Assembly (NCBI GenBank): GCA_050115795.1
Contig: JASFPT010000035.1
Location: forward strand, 1 to 21,344
Reading direction: 5' to 3'
DNA: 21,344 nucleotides
From: JAIPEL01 sp050115795
GTDB lineage: Bacteria; Desulfobacterota; Desulfobacteria; Desulfobacterales; CAFBRK01
Numbering within the stretch: position 1 is the first letter of the stretch; each line of letters begins with the position of its first letter. Both the position numbers and the translations under genes were made by a program. The notes below the pieces were generated by a model, which saw only the letters and a program-made list of their open reading frames with translations, was not told where the DNA came from and searched no databases. Positions 6,724 through 13,671 of this stretch are shown here, piece by piece.

Positions 6724-9429
6724 CTATTTTGATGTGGATTCCTCCTGCAGGGCCGGGGCCTTGCCGGTCTCGGCGGACGGCGCCGGATTCGGCGCCTGCT
6801 GCGGGGGGGCCTTTTCCTGTTTCTCCTGCGGCAGTGCGGGGAACGGTGCAACCTCCGTGCTGCGGCGCCTCTCCAGACGCAGGGCGACTTCTTCGAAAGC
6901 CGTCTCCAGCGACCGGTCCATGACCACCACCTCGCTGTGGCTGACGATGAGCCGCTGGAGCTGGGGAATCTTCAGGCGGCTGGCCGCCGACAGATAGACC
7001 GGCTGGATATAAAAGACGGCGTTTCCGATCGGGAGGATGATCATCCGGCCCCGCTGAACCTCGGAACCGGCCTGGTCCCAGAGGGTGAACTGCTCGGCGA
7101 TGGTGGTGTCCTGATCGATCAGGGCGCTGATCTGGTCAGGGCCGTAGACCTGCTCTCCTTTCGGGAAGCTGTACAGGTAGATCTTGCCGTACCGGTCTTC
7201 GTCGCAGGCGGCGATGACCAGTGCGCGCAGGTTCGGGCGGTTCTTCGGGCTCATGGGAGACAGGAGCAGAAATTCCCGCCGGTTTTTGTCGATCAGGTTC
7301 AGCGTCAGGTAATATGGTTCCATCGGTTGGGGTTCGACGCCCTTTCGCCCGCTCTTGGGCTGCTCGGCCAGTTCCCAGGCATCTTCCTGCCGGTAAAAGG
7401 TGGCCGGGTCGGTCTGGTGATACTTTTTGAACATCTGCATCTGGATCTTGAAGATGTCCTTCGGATAGCGGATGTGGCGCCTGAGTTCTTCGGGCATATC
7501 GGACAGGGGCCGGAGCAGACCCGGATACATGCGGGCGTAGGCCGAGACGATCGGATCGGCCCTATCCGAGATGTAGTAGCGGATCTCTCCCCCGTAGGCG
7601 TTGACCACGATCTTGACCGCGCTTCGGATATAGTTGCTGCTGCCGTCGAAGGGGGCGGCGTTGGGATACCAGGAAGAGGTGGTGTAGGCGTCCTGGATCC
7701 AGAACAGGTTTTTTGCCGTGACCACCACATAGGGGTCTTTGTCCAGGACGAAAAACGGGGTCAGCCGGGATGCGGCGTCCTGGATGTTGCGCCGGAAAAG
7801 AACCCGGCTTTTTTTTGTGGTCTTGGTGGTGAAAAACAGGTTCCGGTCCTTGAAGTAAAGGGAAAAGGCCAGTTTCCGAAACAGGGATGTCAGCGGTACC
7901 CCTGCCTTTCCCTCGTAGTTGCTGGAGACGAAACCATCTTCCTTGGGGTAGTCCATTTCACCCATTTCGTTGGGGGCGATCGCGTAGTCGTAGGTCGAAA
8001 GACCATAGTAAATCCCAGGGTTTTCGATGCGGAGCCCCTCCTCCGAGCGGGGCGAGATGCCCTCGATGAACCAGCGCATTCCCTCCTCTCCGCGCTGGGC
8101 CGCCGGCGTCATCACCACCCCGTAGCCGTGGGTGTACTGGAGGCGGCGGTTGGTCCACTTCTTGGCATAGTCGGCGAGTTTTTCCAGATTGATTTCCCGG
8201 GCGGCCAGGTTCACCTGTTGGAGCCGGCCGCCGATCTCGTAGCGGTCCACATCCACGCCGGTAAAGTTGTAGTAGGGCCGGATTCCCTGGACCTGGTCGT
8301 AGACCTCGTCGAGCAGTTCACTGTCCCAGACCGGGATGTCCCGGATATTGGCCTGGATGGCTTCCTTTGTTTCATTTCGGGGGATCGGTTCCAGGGTGAA
8401 TTCGCGGGTTTCGACCTTCTGCAACGCATAGGCGGCCAGCGTCGCCTGAATGCTGCGACGGATGTAAGGCGTTTCCCTGGTCAGTTCGTTGGGGTCGACG
8501 AGGTATTTTTGCACCGTGTCCGGCAGCGCCTGGGTCTGGCGCAGGCCGAAGGCCGCGGCAAACAGCGCCAAAAAGACGACGGCGGGGATCCAGCCCTTTC
8601 TGAAGTTGACCAGGAAAAAAAGGCCGCCGGCCGCCATCAGAAAGGTCACAAAGGTGGCCCAGATCAGCGGCAGGGTCACGGTCATCTGGGTGTACCCCGG
8701 CCCGAAGAAAAGCGGCATATGGGTGGTGTCGTACAGCAGCTCATAGCGCTGGAGAAGAAAGCTCCACCCCTGCAGGGCGACCAGCAGCAGGGCCAGCAGG
8801 TTCAGGTGAACCCTGGCGCCCCTGGGGAAGCCCTTTTGCTCCGCGTGCAGCATCTTTCTCTGGATGCCGTACAGAAGCCCCGTGGCCAGAAGAAGGAGAA
8901 ACATCGCCAGCAGCAGACGCTCCTGCAGGAGCCGCCAAATCGGAAGCGAAAAGAGGTAAAAGGCGATGTCCTTTCCATAGGTGGGGTCCACCGTGCCTGC
9001 CGAGGAACCGAATCCGAAAAAAAGGAACGACTCCCATCGCCCGAAGGCCGGATAGGCTACGAAAACCGCCATCACCAGGGAAAGGGGGGCATAGACGATC
9101 ATCGATCCGGTTCGAAACATCCGGAACAGGTCCGGGAGCGGCTTTTTCTTCGATTTGCCGGCTTCCGGGGTGGTCGCCCCGTCGGCAAGGTGGCGGGAAG
9201 CGACCCGGAAATTGAGGAAAAAGATCAAAAAAAACAATAAGGTGATGGCGACAAACACCAGATACCGGTACACGAGCCGGAGGATGAAGTAGCCTCCGTA
9301 GCCCAGCGAGGAAAACCACCAGTAATCGATCACCGTGCCCAGATAGGTGTAGACAAACACGACGTAGGCCGCGGCCAGCGCCGCCAGCGTCGCCAAAAGG
9401 ATCAGCAACCTCCGTTTTCCGGTCTTCAT
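6724..9429 (-). CDS. UPF0182 family multi-pass membrane protein
   Basis: 901 residues, typical for UPF0182. Seven hydrophobic helices can be read in the first third: about 7-28, 52-75, 108-127, 168-190, 207-225, 252-275 and 280-297. A large hydrophilic domain follows, opening with the family signature VDPNELTRETPYIRRSIQAT and containing YTHGYGVVMTPA and other conserved blocks. The last ~50 residues are a Pro/Gln/Ala/Glu-rich low-complexity tail. Function is unknown for the family; the topology suggests a membrane anchor with a large extracytoplasmic domain. The start at 9429 is chosen because GGAG lies 5 nt upstream; an open frame continues to 9558 but adds no family sequence. The gene runs divergently from the UPF0251 operon. 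Confidence 0.92.
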   Translation of the reverse strand: MKTGKRRLLILLATLAALAAAYVVFVYTYLGTVIDYWWFSSLGYGGYFILRLVYRYLVFVAITLLFFLIFFLNFRVASRHLADGATTPEAGKSKKKPLPDLFRMFRTGSMIVYAPLSLVMAVFVAYPAFGRWESFLFFGFGSSAGTVDPTYGKDIAFYLFSLPIWRLLQERLLLAMFLLLLATGLLYGIQRKMLHAEQKGFPRGARVHLNLLALLLVALQGWSFLLQRYELLYDTTHMPLFFGPGYTQMTVTLPLIWATFVTFLMAAGGLFFLVNFRKGWIPAVVFLALFAAAFGLRQTQALPDTVQKYLVDPNELTRETPYIRRSIQATLAAYALQKVETREFTLEPIPRNETKEAIQANIRDIPVWDSELLDEVYDQVQGIRPYYNFTGVDVDRYEIGGRLQQVNLAAREINLEKLADYAKKWTNRRLQYTHGYGVVMTPAAQRGEEGMRWFIEGISPRSEEGLRIENPGIYYGLSTYDYAIAPNEMGEMDYPKEDGFVSSNYEGKAGVPLTSLFRKLAFSLYFKDRNLFFTTKTTKKSRVLFRRNIQDAASRLTPFFVLDKDPYVVVTAKNLFWIQDAYTTSSWYPNAAPFDGSSNYIRSAVKIVVNAYGGEIRYYISDRADPIVSAYARMYPGLLRPLSDMPEELRRHIRYPKDIFKIQMQMFKKYHQTDPATFYRQEDAWELAEQPKSGRKGVEPQPMEPYYLTLNLIDKNRREFLLLSPMSPKNRPNLRALVIAACDEDRYGKIYLYSFPKGEQVYGPDQISALIDQDTTIAEQFTLWDQAGSEVQRGRMIILPIGNAVFYIQPVYLSAASRLKIPQLQRLIVSHSEVVVMDRSLETAFEEVALRLERRRSTEVAPFPALPQEKQEKAPPQQAPNPAPSAETGKAPALQEESTSK

Positions 9430-9450
9430 TTGAACTCCATCCAGGTGATT

Positions 9451-9478
9451 GTTATACCGCGTCACTCTACCATGGTAA
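9451..9478 (-). promoter_or_regulatory. Tentative sigma-70 promoter for the UPF0182 gene
   Basis: On the minus strand TTACCA (9473-9478) and TATAAC (9451-9456) are separated by 16 bp, ending about 20 bp before the ATG at 9429. The -10 is good (5/6) and the -35 only fair (4/6). A TACCATGGTA palindrome overlaps the -35. Confidence 0.35.
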
Positions 9479-9480
9479 CC

Positions 9481-9761
9481 ACCATTTCTTAGCATTCCAT
9501 AAGCCCCGGAAAAACAAAAGCGGGAATGTGGATACGGTCGCGCCGCAAACCGAAGCAACCGCTCAGGCGCAAAGAACGCGAACGTTCATCTTTGGCGGGA
9601 AAAAGGGCAGCTCTTGGCGCGATCGGCGGTTTCGCGGTGCGCATGTCCGGGCCCCTGAACGACAGGAGCCGGCGCACTGCCCGCAAAGCACCCACGAAGC
9701 AGCAGCTTCGGCGCATCGGCGGCTTGCTGACGGAGGCGTTTCACGCGAAAAATTTTGAACC
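9481..9761. other. Divergent intergenic region with no recognised gene
   Basis: Central part of the 411-bp gap between the UPF0182 and UPF0251 genes. The plus frame of UPF0251 is open back to 9526, but the Arg/Lys-rich translation has no family features and the promoter at 9779-9807 falls inside it. I see no RNA gene or convincing repeat here. Confidence 0.5.
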
Positions 9762-9820
9762 TATGTTCATTATTTTGCTTGACAGGGGCGGAGGCCCCGA
9801 TTATTTTGGTTATGAACATA
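9762..9820 (+). promoter_or_regulatory. Sigma-70 promoter of UPF0251/DUF5320 operon, flanked by palindromic operators
   Basis: A perfect -35 TTGACA (9779-9784), a 17-bp spacer and -10 TATTTT (9802-9807) place the start of transcription near 9814, about 27 nt before the UPF0251 ATG. TATGTTCAT (9762-9770) just upstream of the -35 and ATGAACATA (9812-9820) just after the -10 form a perfect 9-bp inverted pair. The downstream site TATGAACATA is itself a TATGNNCATA palindrome, and a further TCATA (9824-9828) follows. A bound dimer there would block polymerase, which fits autorepression by the downstream gene product (inferred). Confidence 0.75.
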
Positions 9821-9840
9821 CGCTCATAAAAGGAGGCCTG

Positions 9841-10191
9841 ATGCCGCGACCGAGAAAACGACGCTGGGTACAGTGTGCGCCCCGAAGCGGATTCTACAAG
9901 CCCCAGGGAATCCCGCTTTCCAGGCTGAAAGAGGCGGTGCTGACGGTCGACGGGCTGGAGGCGATGCGGCTGGCCGACGCCGAGGGTCTCGACCAGGAAA
10001 CCGCCGCTCAACGGATGGGGATCTCCCGGCCGACCTTCTCCAGGCTCGTGGCCGAGGCGCGGTCCGTGGTGGCCCAGGCCATGGTCAACGGCTGGGCCAT
10101 CCGGATCGAAGGCGGCCCGGTGGAGATGATCGAGCCCCCGGGGTCGGGTGCCGGCCGTGGCGGACGAAGGCGGCGACGGGGGCGACGGTAG
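9841..10191 (+). CDS. UPF0251 (DUF134) family helix-turn-helix DNA-binding protein
   Basis: 116 residues beginning MPRPRKRRWVQ, the family's usual opening, followed by PLSRLKEAVLTVDGLEAMRLADAEGL and an HTH of the sigma-70 region 4 type: LDQETAAQRMGISRPTFSRLV. The C-terminus ends in a Gly/Arg-rich run. Members are predicted transcription factors commonly found beside NifX/MinD-type genes in anaerobes; their ligand is not established. AGGAGG at 9831-9836 fixes the ATG. It is the first gene of a two-gene operon with the DUF5320 gene. Its likely targets are its own promoter and the promoter at 10697, both carrying TATGNNCATA (inference). Confidence 0.92.
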   Translation: MPRPRKRRWVQCAPRSGFYKPQGIPLSRLKEAVLTVDGLEAMRLADAEGLDQETAAQRMGISRPTFSRLVAEARSVVAQAMVNGWAIRIEGGPVEMIEPPGSGAGRGGRRRRRGRR

Positions 10192-10241
10192 CCCTTGCCG
10201 TCTCATGGATCGAAAACACGAAAAGACAAGGAGGTAGGACC

Positions 10242-10553
10242 ATGCCGGGATTTGACGGAACAGGACCGATGGGAAGAGGTTCGATGACCGGCGGCGGCTT
10301 CGGCCGCTGCGGAGGCGGCTATCGTGGCCGCGGCTACGGGGCTGGTTACGGTCCATTCGGAGGACGGGGCTGCGGCAGGGGCCGGCGCTTTCGATGGAAC
10401 TGGGACGCTGGCGCCGGCGTTTACGGAGCGACCCGGGCCGACCGCACCGGAGAGCTCCAGGAATATGCCCGGGAGCTGGAAGATGAGCTGGCCGTGGTCC
10501 GGCGCCGAATGGCGGAACTGGCCGAAACGCGAACAGGCGGGGACGAATCCTGA
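10242..10553 (+). CDS. DUF5320 family small Gly-rich protein
   Basis: 103 residues. The N-terminus MPGFDGTGPMGRGSMTGGGFGRC is the family signature (first part: FDGTGPMG). Residues ~20-50 are a Gly/Arg/Tyr-rich low-complexity segment with two cysteines (GRC and GCGRGRR), and the last ~35 residues (RTGELQEYARELEDELAVVRRRMAEL) form a predicted coiled coil. Function is unknown; the family regularly occurs with NifX-like and MinD-like genes, as here. AAGGAGG at 10228-10234 supports the start, 50 bp after the UPF0251 stop. A strong terminator follows 30 bp after its stop. Confidence 0.87.
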   Translation: MPGFDGTGPMGRGSMTGGGFGRCGGGYRGRGYGAGYGPFGGRGCGRGRRFRWNWDAGAGVYGATRADRTGELQEYARELEDELAVVRRRMAELAETRTGGDES

Positions 10554-10583
10554 CCCGTCTGTCCAGCGCAGGTTCACCCCAAG

Positions 10584-10624
10584 GGTGCCGAAAGCTGCCC
10601 CAGAAGCCTTTCGGCACCGTTTTT
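10584..10624 (+). terminator. Rho-independent terminator of the UPF0251-DUF5320 operon
   Basis: An 11-bp perfect stem, GGTGCCGAAAG (10584-10594) with CTTTCGGCACC (10608-10618), a 13-nt loop, then G-TTTTT (10619-10624). It separates the regulator operon from the promoter at 10697. Confidence 0.9.
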
Positions 10625-10696
10625 CCATGTCAGCGGATCCGTGCCTCATGTCAAACGCCCGGAACGCCTACATTTTAAGGGGTTGCACAAAAGGGG

Positions 10697-10746
10697 TTGA
10701 CAACCAGTAGGGTCATGGGTAATTTGTTTTTGCGCATATGCCCATA
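10697..10746 (+). promoter_or_regulatory. Sigma-70 promoter with TATGNNCATA operator, NifX/MinD operon
   Basis: TTGACA (10697-10702), 17-bp spacer, TAATTT (10720-10725), predicted start near 10732. The palindrome TATGCCCATA (10737-10746) lies just after the predicted start, the same placement as TATGAACATA at the UPF0251 promoter. The ~100-nt leader has two short GC hairpins (10751-10764 and 10770-10786) before the first ATG of the operon. Confidence 0.75.
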
Positions 10747-10831
10747 AACACGACGAGGGCGTCGGTTTGCCCGCTGAGGATGCGGGTCATGGACACATCC
10801 GAAAACCATCAACAAAGTCCAGGAGTTTCTC

Positions 10832-11317
10832 ATGGCAAAAGTTGCAGTGAGCAGTGTAGGTCCGGGGCTCGATGCCGCCGTGGATTCACGGTTCGGACGG
10901 GCCGCCGGGTTCGTGGTGGTCGATAGCGACACCCTGGCCGCAGACTTTATCGACAACGATGTCGCCCAGACCATGGGCCATGGCGCCGGTATCCAGGCCG
11001 CCGAGGCGGTCGCCAGCGCTGGAGCCACGGTGGTGTTGACCGGTTTTGTAGGGCCGAAAGCATTTCAGGCGCTCGCCGCGGCCGGCGTCGAGGTGGTGGA
11101 GAACATGGCCGATATGACGGTGCGCGAAGCCGTCAAGCGCTACCAGCAAGGGCAGACCTCCGTTTCCCGGCGGCCCAACGGGGGCCGCGGGGCAGGCATG
11201 GGTGGCGGAAAAGGTATGGGCGGCGGAAGAGGCATGGGCGGCGGAAGAGGCATGGGCGGTGGAAGAGTCGCGGGCGGCGGGATGGGCCCTGGCCGGGGCC
11301 GGGGGATGGATCGATGA
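10832..11317 (+). CDS. NifX/NifB-type dinitrogenase iron-molybdenum cofactor-like protein with Gly-rich tail
   Basis: 161 residues. The first ~110 form the NifX/NafY-like cofactor-binding fold (PF02579): KVAVSSVGPGLDAAVDSRFGRAAGFVVVD, the HGAGIQAAEAVASAGATVVLTG segment, and FQALAAAGVEVV. Family members carry Fe-S or FeMo-type clusters. Residues ~113-161 are an unusual Gly/Met/Arg tail built on four GMGGG(K/R) units. No nitrogenase structural gene is present, so the role is probably in iron-sulfur or other metal cofactor traffic rather than nitrogen fixation (inference). AGGAG at 10821-10825 supports the ATG. It is the first gene of a four-gene operon and overlaps the next by ATGA. Confidence 0.9.
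   Translation: MAKVAVSSVGPGLDAAVDSRFGRAAGFVVVDSDTLAADFIDNDVAQTMGHGAGIQAAEAVASAGATVVLTGFVGPKAFQALAAAGVEVVENMADMTVREAVKRYQQGQTSVSRRPNGGRGAGMGGGKGMGGGRGMGGGRGMGGGRVAGGGMGPGRGRGMDR
11195..11266 (+). repeat. Four tandem 18-bp repeats encoding GMGGG(K/R)
   Basis: Units 11195-11212, 11213-11230, 11231-11248 and 11249-11266 follow the consensus GGCATGGGCGGCGGAAGA with only one to three changes each. Their near-identity at the DNA level suggests recent slippage expansion within the NifX-like gene. Confidence 0.92.
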
Positions 11318-12189
11318 TCGTTGCCGTCGCCAGTGGAAAGGGCGGCACCGGAAAGACCACCGTGACCGCCTCGCTTGCCGCCGTTTGGAGAAGGCCTTTG
11401 ACCGCGGCCGATCTCGACGTGGAAGCGCCGAACCTTCATCTGTTCCTGCGACCGAAGATCGAAGGCCGCCGCCAGATGTCGATGTTGATTCCGGCGGTGG
11501 ATGAAAGCCGCTGCACTTATTGCCGCGCCTGTTCGGACATCTGCCAGTTCAAGGCCATATCGGTGTTGGGAGAAGTACTGCTGACTTTCCCGGAGATGTG
11601 CCACGGTTGCGGCGCCTGCATGGCGGTCTGTCCGGAGAAGGCCATCACCGAAGACGCCCGGCTTCTCGGCGAGATCGCCTGGGGGCAATGGAAGGATGTC
11701 GGCTTTTTTGACGGGAGGCTCCGGGTCGGAGAGGCCATGAGCCCCCCGTTGATCGGTCATGTAAAGGACGCCGCCATGGAGAACGCGCGAAAACGCGGCG
11801 CCGACCTTCTGCTGGACGTCCCGCCGGGTGTAAGCTGCCCTCCCATGCGGGCCGTCTCCGGAGCCGACCTGATCGTGCTGGTCACCGAGCCGACACCCTT
11901 CGGGCTCTACGACCTGAAGCTTGCAGTCGAGGCTTTTTCCGTTTTCGAGCGTCCCATGGGTGTCGTGGTCAACCGCGCCGGCATCGGTGGAGATGAAGTC
12001 TACGACTATTGCCGGGAGCGGTCGCTGCCCTTGTTTGCCGAGATCCCTTTTACCCGGAAAGCGGCGGAAGCCTATTCGCGGGGTCAGATTCTGGCAGACG
12101 CGCTTCCCGAATACCGGGAGCGCTTCGAGGATCTGGCCGGAGAGCTTCGGCGCTGCGGTGCAAGGTCTGCGGGGGAGGTGCCGGCATGA
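11314..12189 (+). CDS. MinD/Mrp-family ATPase with inserted 2x[4Fe-4S] ferredoxin domain (first copy)
   Basis: 291 residues. The deviant Walker A KGGTGKTT (9-16) and the LDVEAPNLHLF switch (34-44) mark the SIMIBI/MinD ATPase fold. A ferredoxin domain is inserted at about 60-112 with C67-X2-C70-X2-C73-X3-C77 and C96-X2-C99-X2-C102-X3-CP (106). The ATPase fold resumes with DLLLDVPPGVSCP and VTEPTPFGLYDL. This is the standard 'MinD family ATPase containing an inserted ferredoxin domain' of anaerobes, thought to act in Fe-S or metallocluster assembly or transfer; no substrate is proven. It overlaps its upstream and downstream neighbours by ATGA, so the four proteins are translationally coupled. 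The first Cys quartet ends CQF rather than CP. Confidence 0.93.
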   Translation: MIVAVASGKGGTGKTTVTASLAAVWRRPLTAADLDVEAPNLHLFLRPKIEGRRQMSMLIPAVDESRCTYCRACSDICQFKAISVLGEVLLTFPEMCHGCGACMAVCPEKAITEDARLLGEIAWGQWKDVGFFDGRLRVGEAMSPPLIGHVKDAAMENARKRGADLLLDVPPGVSCPPMRAVSGADLIVLVTEPTPFGLYDLKLAVEAFSVFERPMGVVVNRAGIGGDEVYDYCRERSLPLFAEIPFTRKAAEAYSRGQILADALPEYRERFEDLAGELRRCGARSAGEVPA

Positions 12190-13103
12190 AGGAAATCGTT
12201 TGCATCAGTGGCAAAGGGGGCACCGGCAAGACGTCCCTGACCGCTGCTTTCGCTCATCTGGCCCAAAACAAGATCATCTGCGACCTGGATGTGGACGCCC
12301 CGGATTTGCATCTGATCCTGAAGCCGTCGATCCAAGCCGAAGAGGCCTTTTTCTCCGGGAACGAAGCCCGGATCGATCCTTCCCGCTGTGATGCCTGCGG
12401 CCAGTGCGCGTCGCTTTGCCGCTTCGGCGCGGTGATCGATACCGATGGCGGATTTGAGATCGATCCCTATCGCTGCGAGGGGTGCAAACTTTGCGTGGCG
12501 TTCTGCCCCGCCAATGCCATCGATTTTCCCCCACGCCGCTGTGGACGCTGGTTTCGATCCGATTCGCGGTTCGGACCGGTGTTTCACGCCCAGCTATTTC
12601 CGGGGGAGGAAAACTCCGGGCGCCTGGTGGCCCTGCTCCGCCAGAAGGCGCGGGAAGCGGCACAACAGAAGGGATACGACCTGATTCTGTGTGACGGGGC
12701 CCCGGGCATCGGATGCCCTGTGATCAGCTCCCTGAGCGGGGCCGATCTGGCTGTCGTCATATCCGAACCCACGGTTTCAGGCCGCCACGACCTGGAGCGG
12801 GTGGTCGATCTTTGCGACCATTTCTCCATGCCGGCGGCGGTGGTGATCAACAAGGCCGATCTCAACCCCGATGCCAGCAAGGACATCAAGGCGTTCTGCC
12901 GACGCCGGGGTCTTTCCCTGATGGGCGAAATTCCACATGACGATCGCTTTGTGACGGCCATGATCCAGGAAAAGGCCGTCACCGAGCTATTCGATACGGC
13001 GGCTGCAGATCGCATCCGCCGGATCTGGTCCGACATCGAAGCCGGCGCTCTTTCGGGCGTCCATCATCCAACAGAGACGATCAGCATCAAGGAGGAAGAA
13101 TGA
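12186..13103 (+). CDS. MinD/Mrp-family ATPase with inserted 2x[4Fe-4S] ferredoxin domain (second copy)
   Basis: 305 residues, a paralogue of the preceding gene. Walker A is KGGTGKTS (10-17) and the switch is LDVDAPDLHLIL (34-45). Ferredoxin cysteines are C68, C71, C74, C78 and C97, C100, C103, C107 (CP). The later motifs are LILCDGAPGIGCPV and ISEPTVSGRHDLERV. Two tandem, divergent copies suggest a heterodimeric ATPase, as is common for this gene pair. The start at 12186 is within the ATGA overlap with the previous stop; the frame is open further upstream, but only the 12186 start gives a correct Walker-A N-terminus. Co-expression with NifX-like proteins suggests cluster loading or transfer (inference). 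Confidence 0.93.
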   Translation: MKEIVCISGKGGTGKTSLTAAFAHLAQNKIICDLDVDAPDLHLILKPSIQAEEAFFSGNEARIDPSRCDACGQCASLCRFGAVIDTDGGFEIDPYRCEGCKLCVAFCPANAIDFPPRRCGRWFRSDSRFGPVFHAQLFPGEENSGRLVALLRQKAREAAQQKGYDLILCDGAPGIGCPVISSLSGADLAVVISEPTVSGRHDLERVVDLCDHFSMPAAVVINKADLNPDASKDIKAFCRRRGLSLMGEIPHDDRFVTAMIQEKAVTELFDTAAADRIRRIWSDIEAGALSGVHHPTETISIKEEE

Positions 13104-13501
13104 AAGCGGTTATTGCAGTTCCCTCTTCTCCGCCCGGCGGCCTGGAGGCCGACATCGGACAGCACTTCGGGCATTGCGACCTGTACACCCTGGTAACCAT
13201 CGCAGAAGGCCGCATAGAGGCGGTCAATGTGATTCCAGCCATTCCCCACGAGCACGGCGGCTGCATGGCGCCGGTTCAGTATCTGGCGCAAAACGGCGTC
13301 CACGGGCTCATCGCCGGCCACATGGGGATGCGCCCCCTGATGGGCTTCGCCCAGATGGGTATCGACGTCTTTCAGGGGGGAGACGCCCGGACCGTGGGAG
13401 AAGCCGTTCAGTCCCTGCTCAGCGGTCAGCTTCCCCAGTTCGGACAGCAGCACGCCTGCGGCGGCGGCGAGCATGAGGACGGCTGCGGCGGACATCACTA
13501 A
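13100..13501 (+). CDS. NifX/NifB-type cofactor-binding protein with Cys/His-rich tail
   Basis: 133 residues of the PF02579 fold: KAVIAVPSSPPGGLEADIGQHFGHCDLYTLV, then IPHEHGGCMAPVQYLAQNGVHGLIAGHMG and GMRPLMGFAQMGIDVF. It ends in CGGGEHEDGCGGHH, preceded by QHA: two Cys and three His in the last ~15 residues, a likely metal-binding tail. The preceding AAGGAGG and the ATGA overlap with the second ATPase give a tightly coupled start. It is distinct from the first NifX-like gene, which has a Gly-rich tail instead. Confidence 0.92.
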   Translation: MKAVIAVPSSPPGGLEADIGQHFGHCDLYTLVTIAEGRIEAVNVIPAIPHEHGGCMAPVQYLAQNGVHGLIAGHMGMRPLMGFAQMGIDVFQGGDARTVGEAVQSLLSGQLPQFGQQHACGGGEHEDGCGGHH

Positions 13502-13519
13502 CGGCAGCCGATGGCTGCG

Positions 13520-13552
13520 GGCCGGCGGCAGGTCGCCGGGGGCCTTTGTTTT
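13520..13552 (+). terminator. Candidate intrinsic terminator of the NifX/MinD operon
   Basis: A GC-rich hairpin, GGCC-GGCG (13520-13527) with CGCC-(GGG bulge)-GGCC (13534-13544), is followed by TTTGTTTT (13545-13552). A smaller hairpin GCAGCC-GAT-GGCTGC (13504-13518) begins right after the stop. The bulge lowers confidence. Confidence 0.5.
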
Positions 13553-13640
13553 CCACCCACCCCCCGCCCCCTGCAACCGGCTGCTGGCAAGCTTGGCATG
13601 CTCTCCGCGACTCCAACCATATCGTGGAAGCACCTCCCGG

Positions 13641-13670
13641 GGGGCCGATGGTTCGACCATCGGCCCCTTT
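13641..13670. terminator. Strong hairpin between convergent operons
   Basis: Perfect 12-bp stem GGGGCCGATGGT (13641-13652), TCG loop, ACCATCGGCCCC (13656-13667), followed on the plus strand by TTT. It sits 1 bp from the stop codon of the convergent activator gene and probably marks the transcript ends; the T-run is short. Confidence 0.65.
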
Positions 13671-13671
13671 C

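Noticed and set aside
6937..9240. 767-codon open frame on the plus strand, antisense to UPF0182
   Set aside because: Caused by high GC; the minus-strand frame has clear membrane helices and family motifs, and this one does not.
10832..13501. A nitrogen-fixation gene cluster
   Set aside because: NifX-like folds are present, but there is no nifH, nifD, nifK, nifE, nifN or radical SAM NifB; the family occurs widely outside nitrogen fixation.
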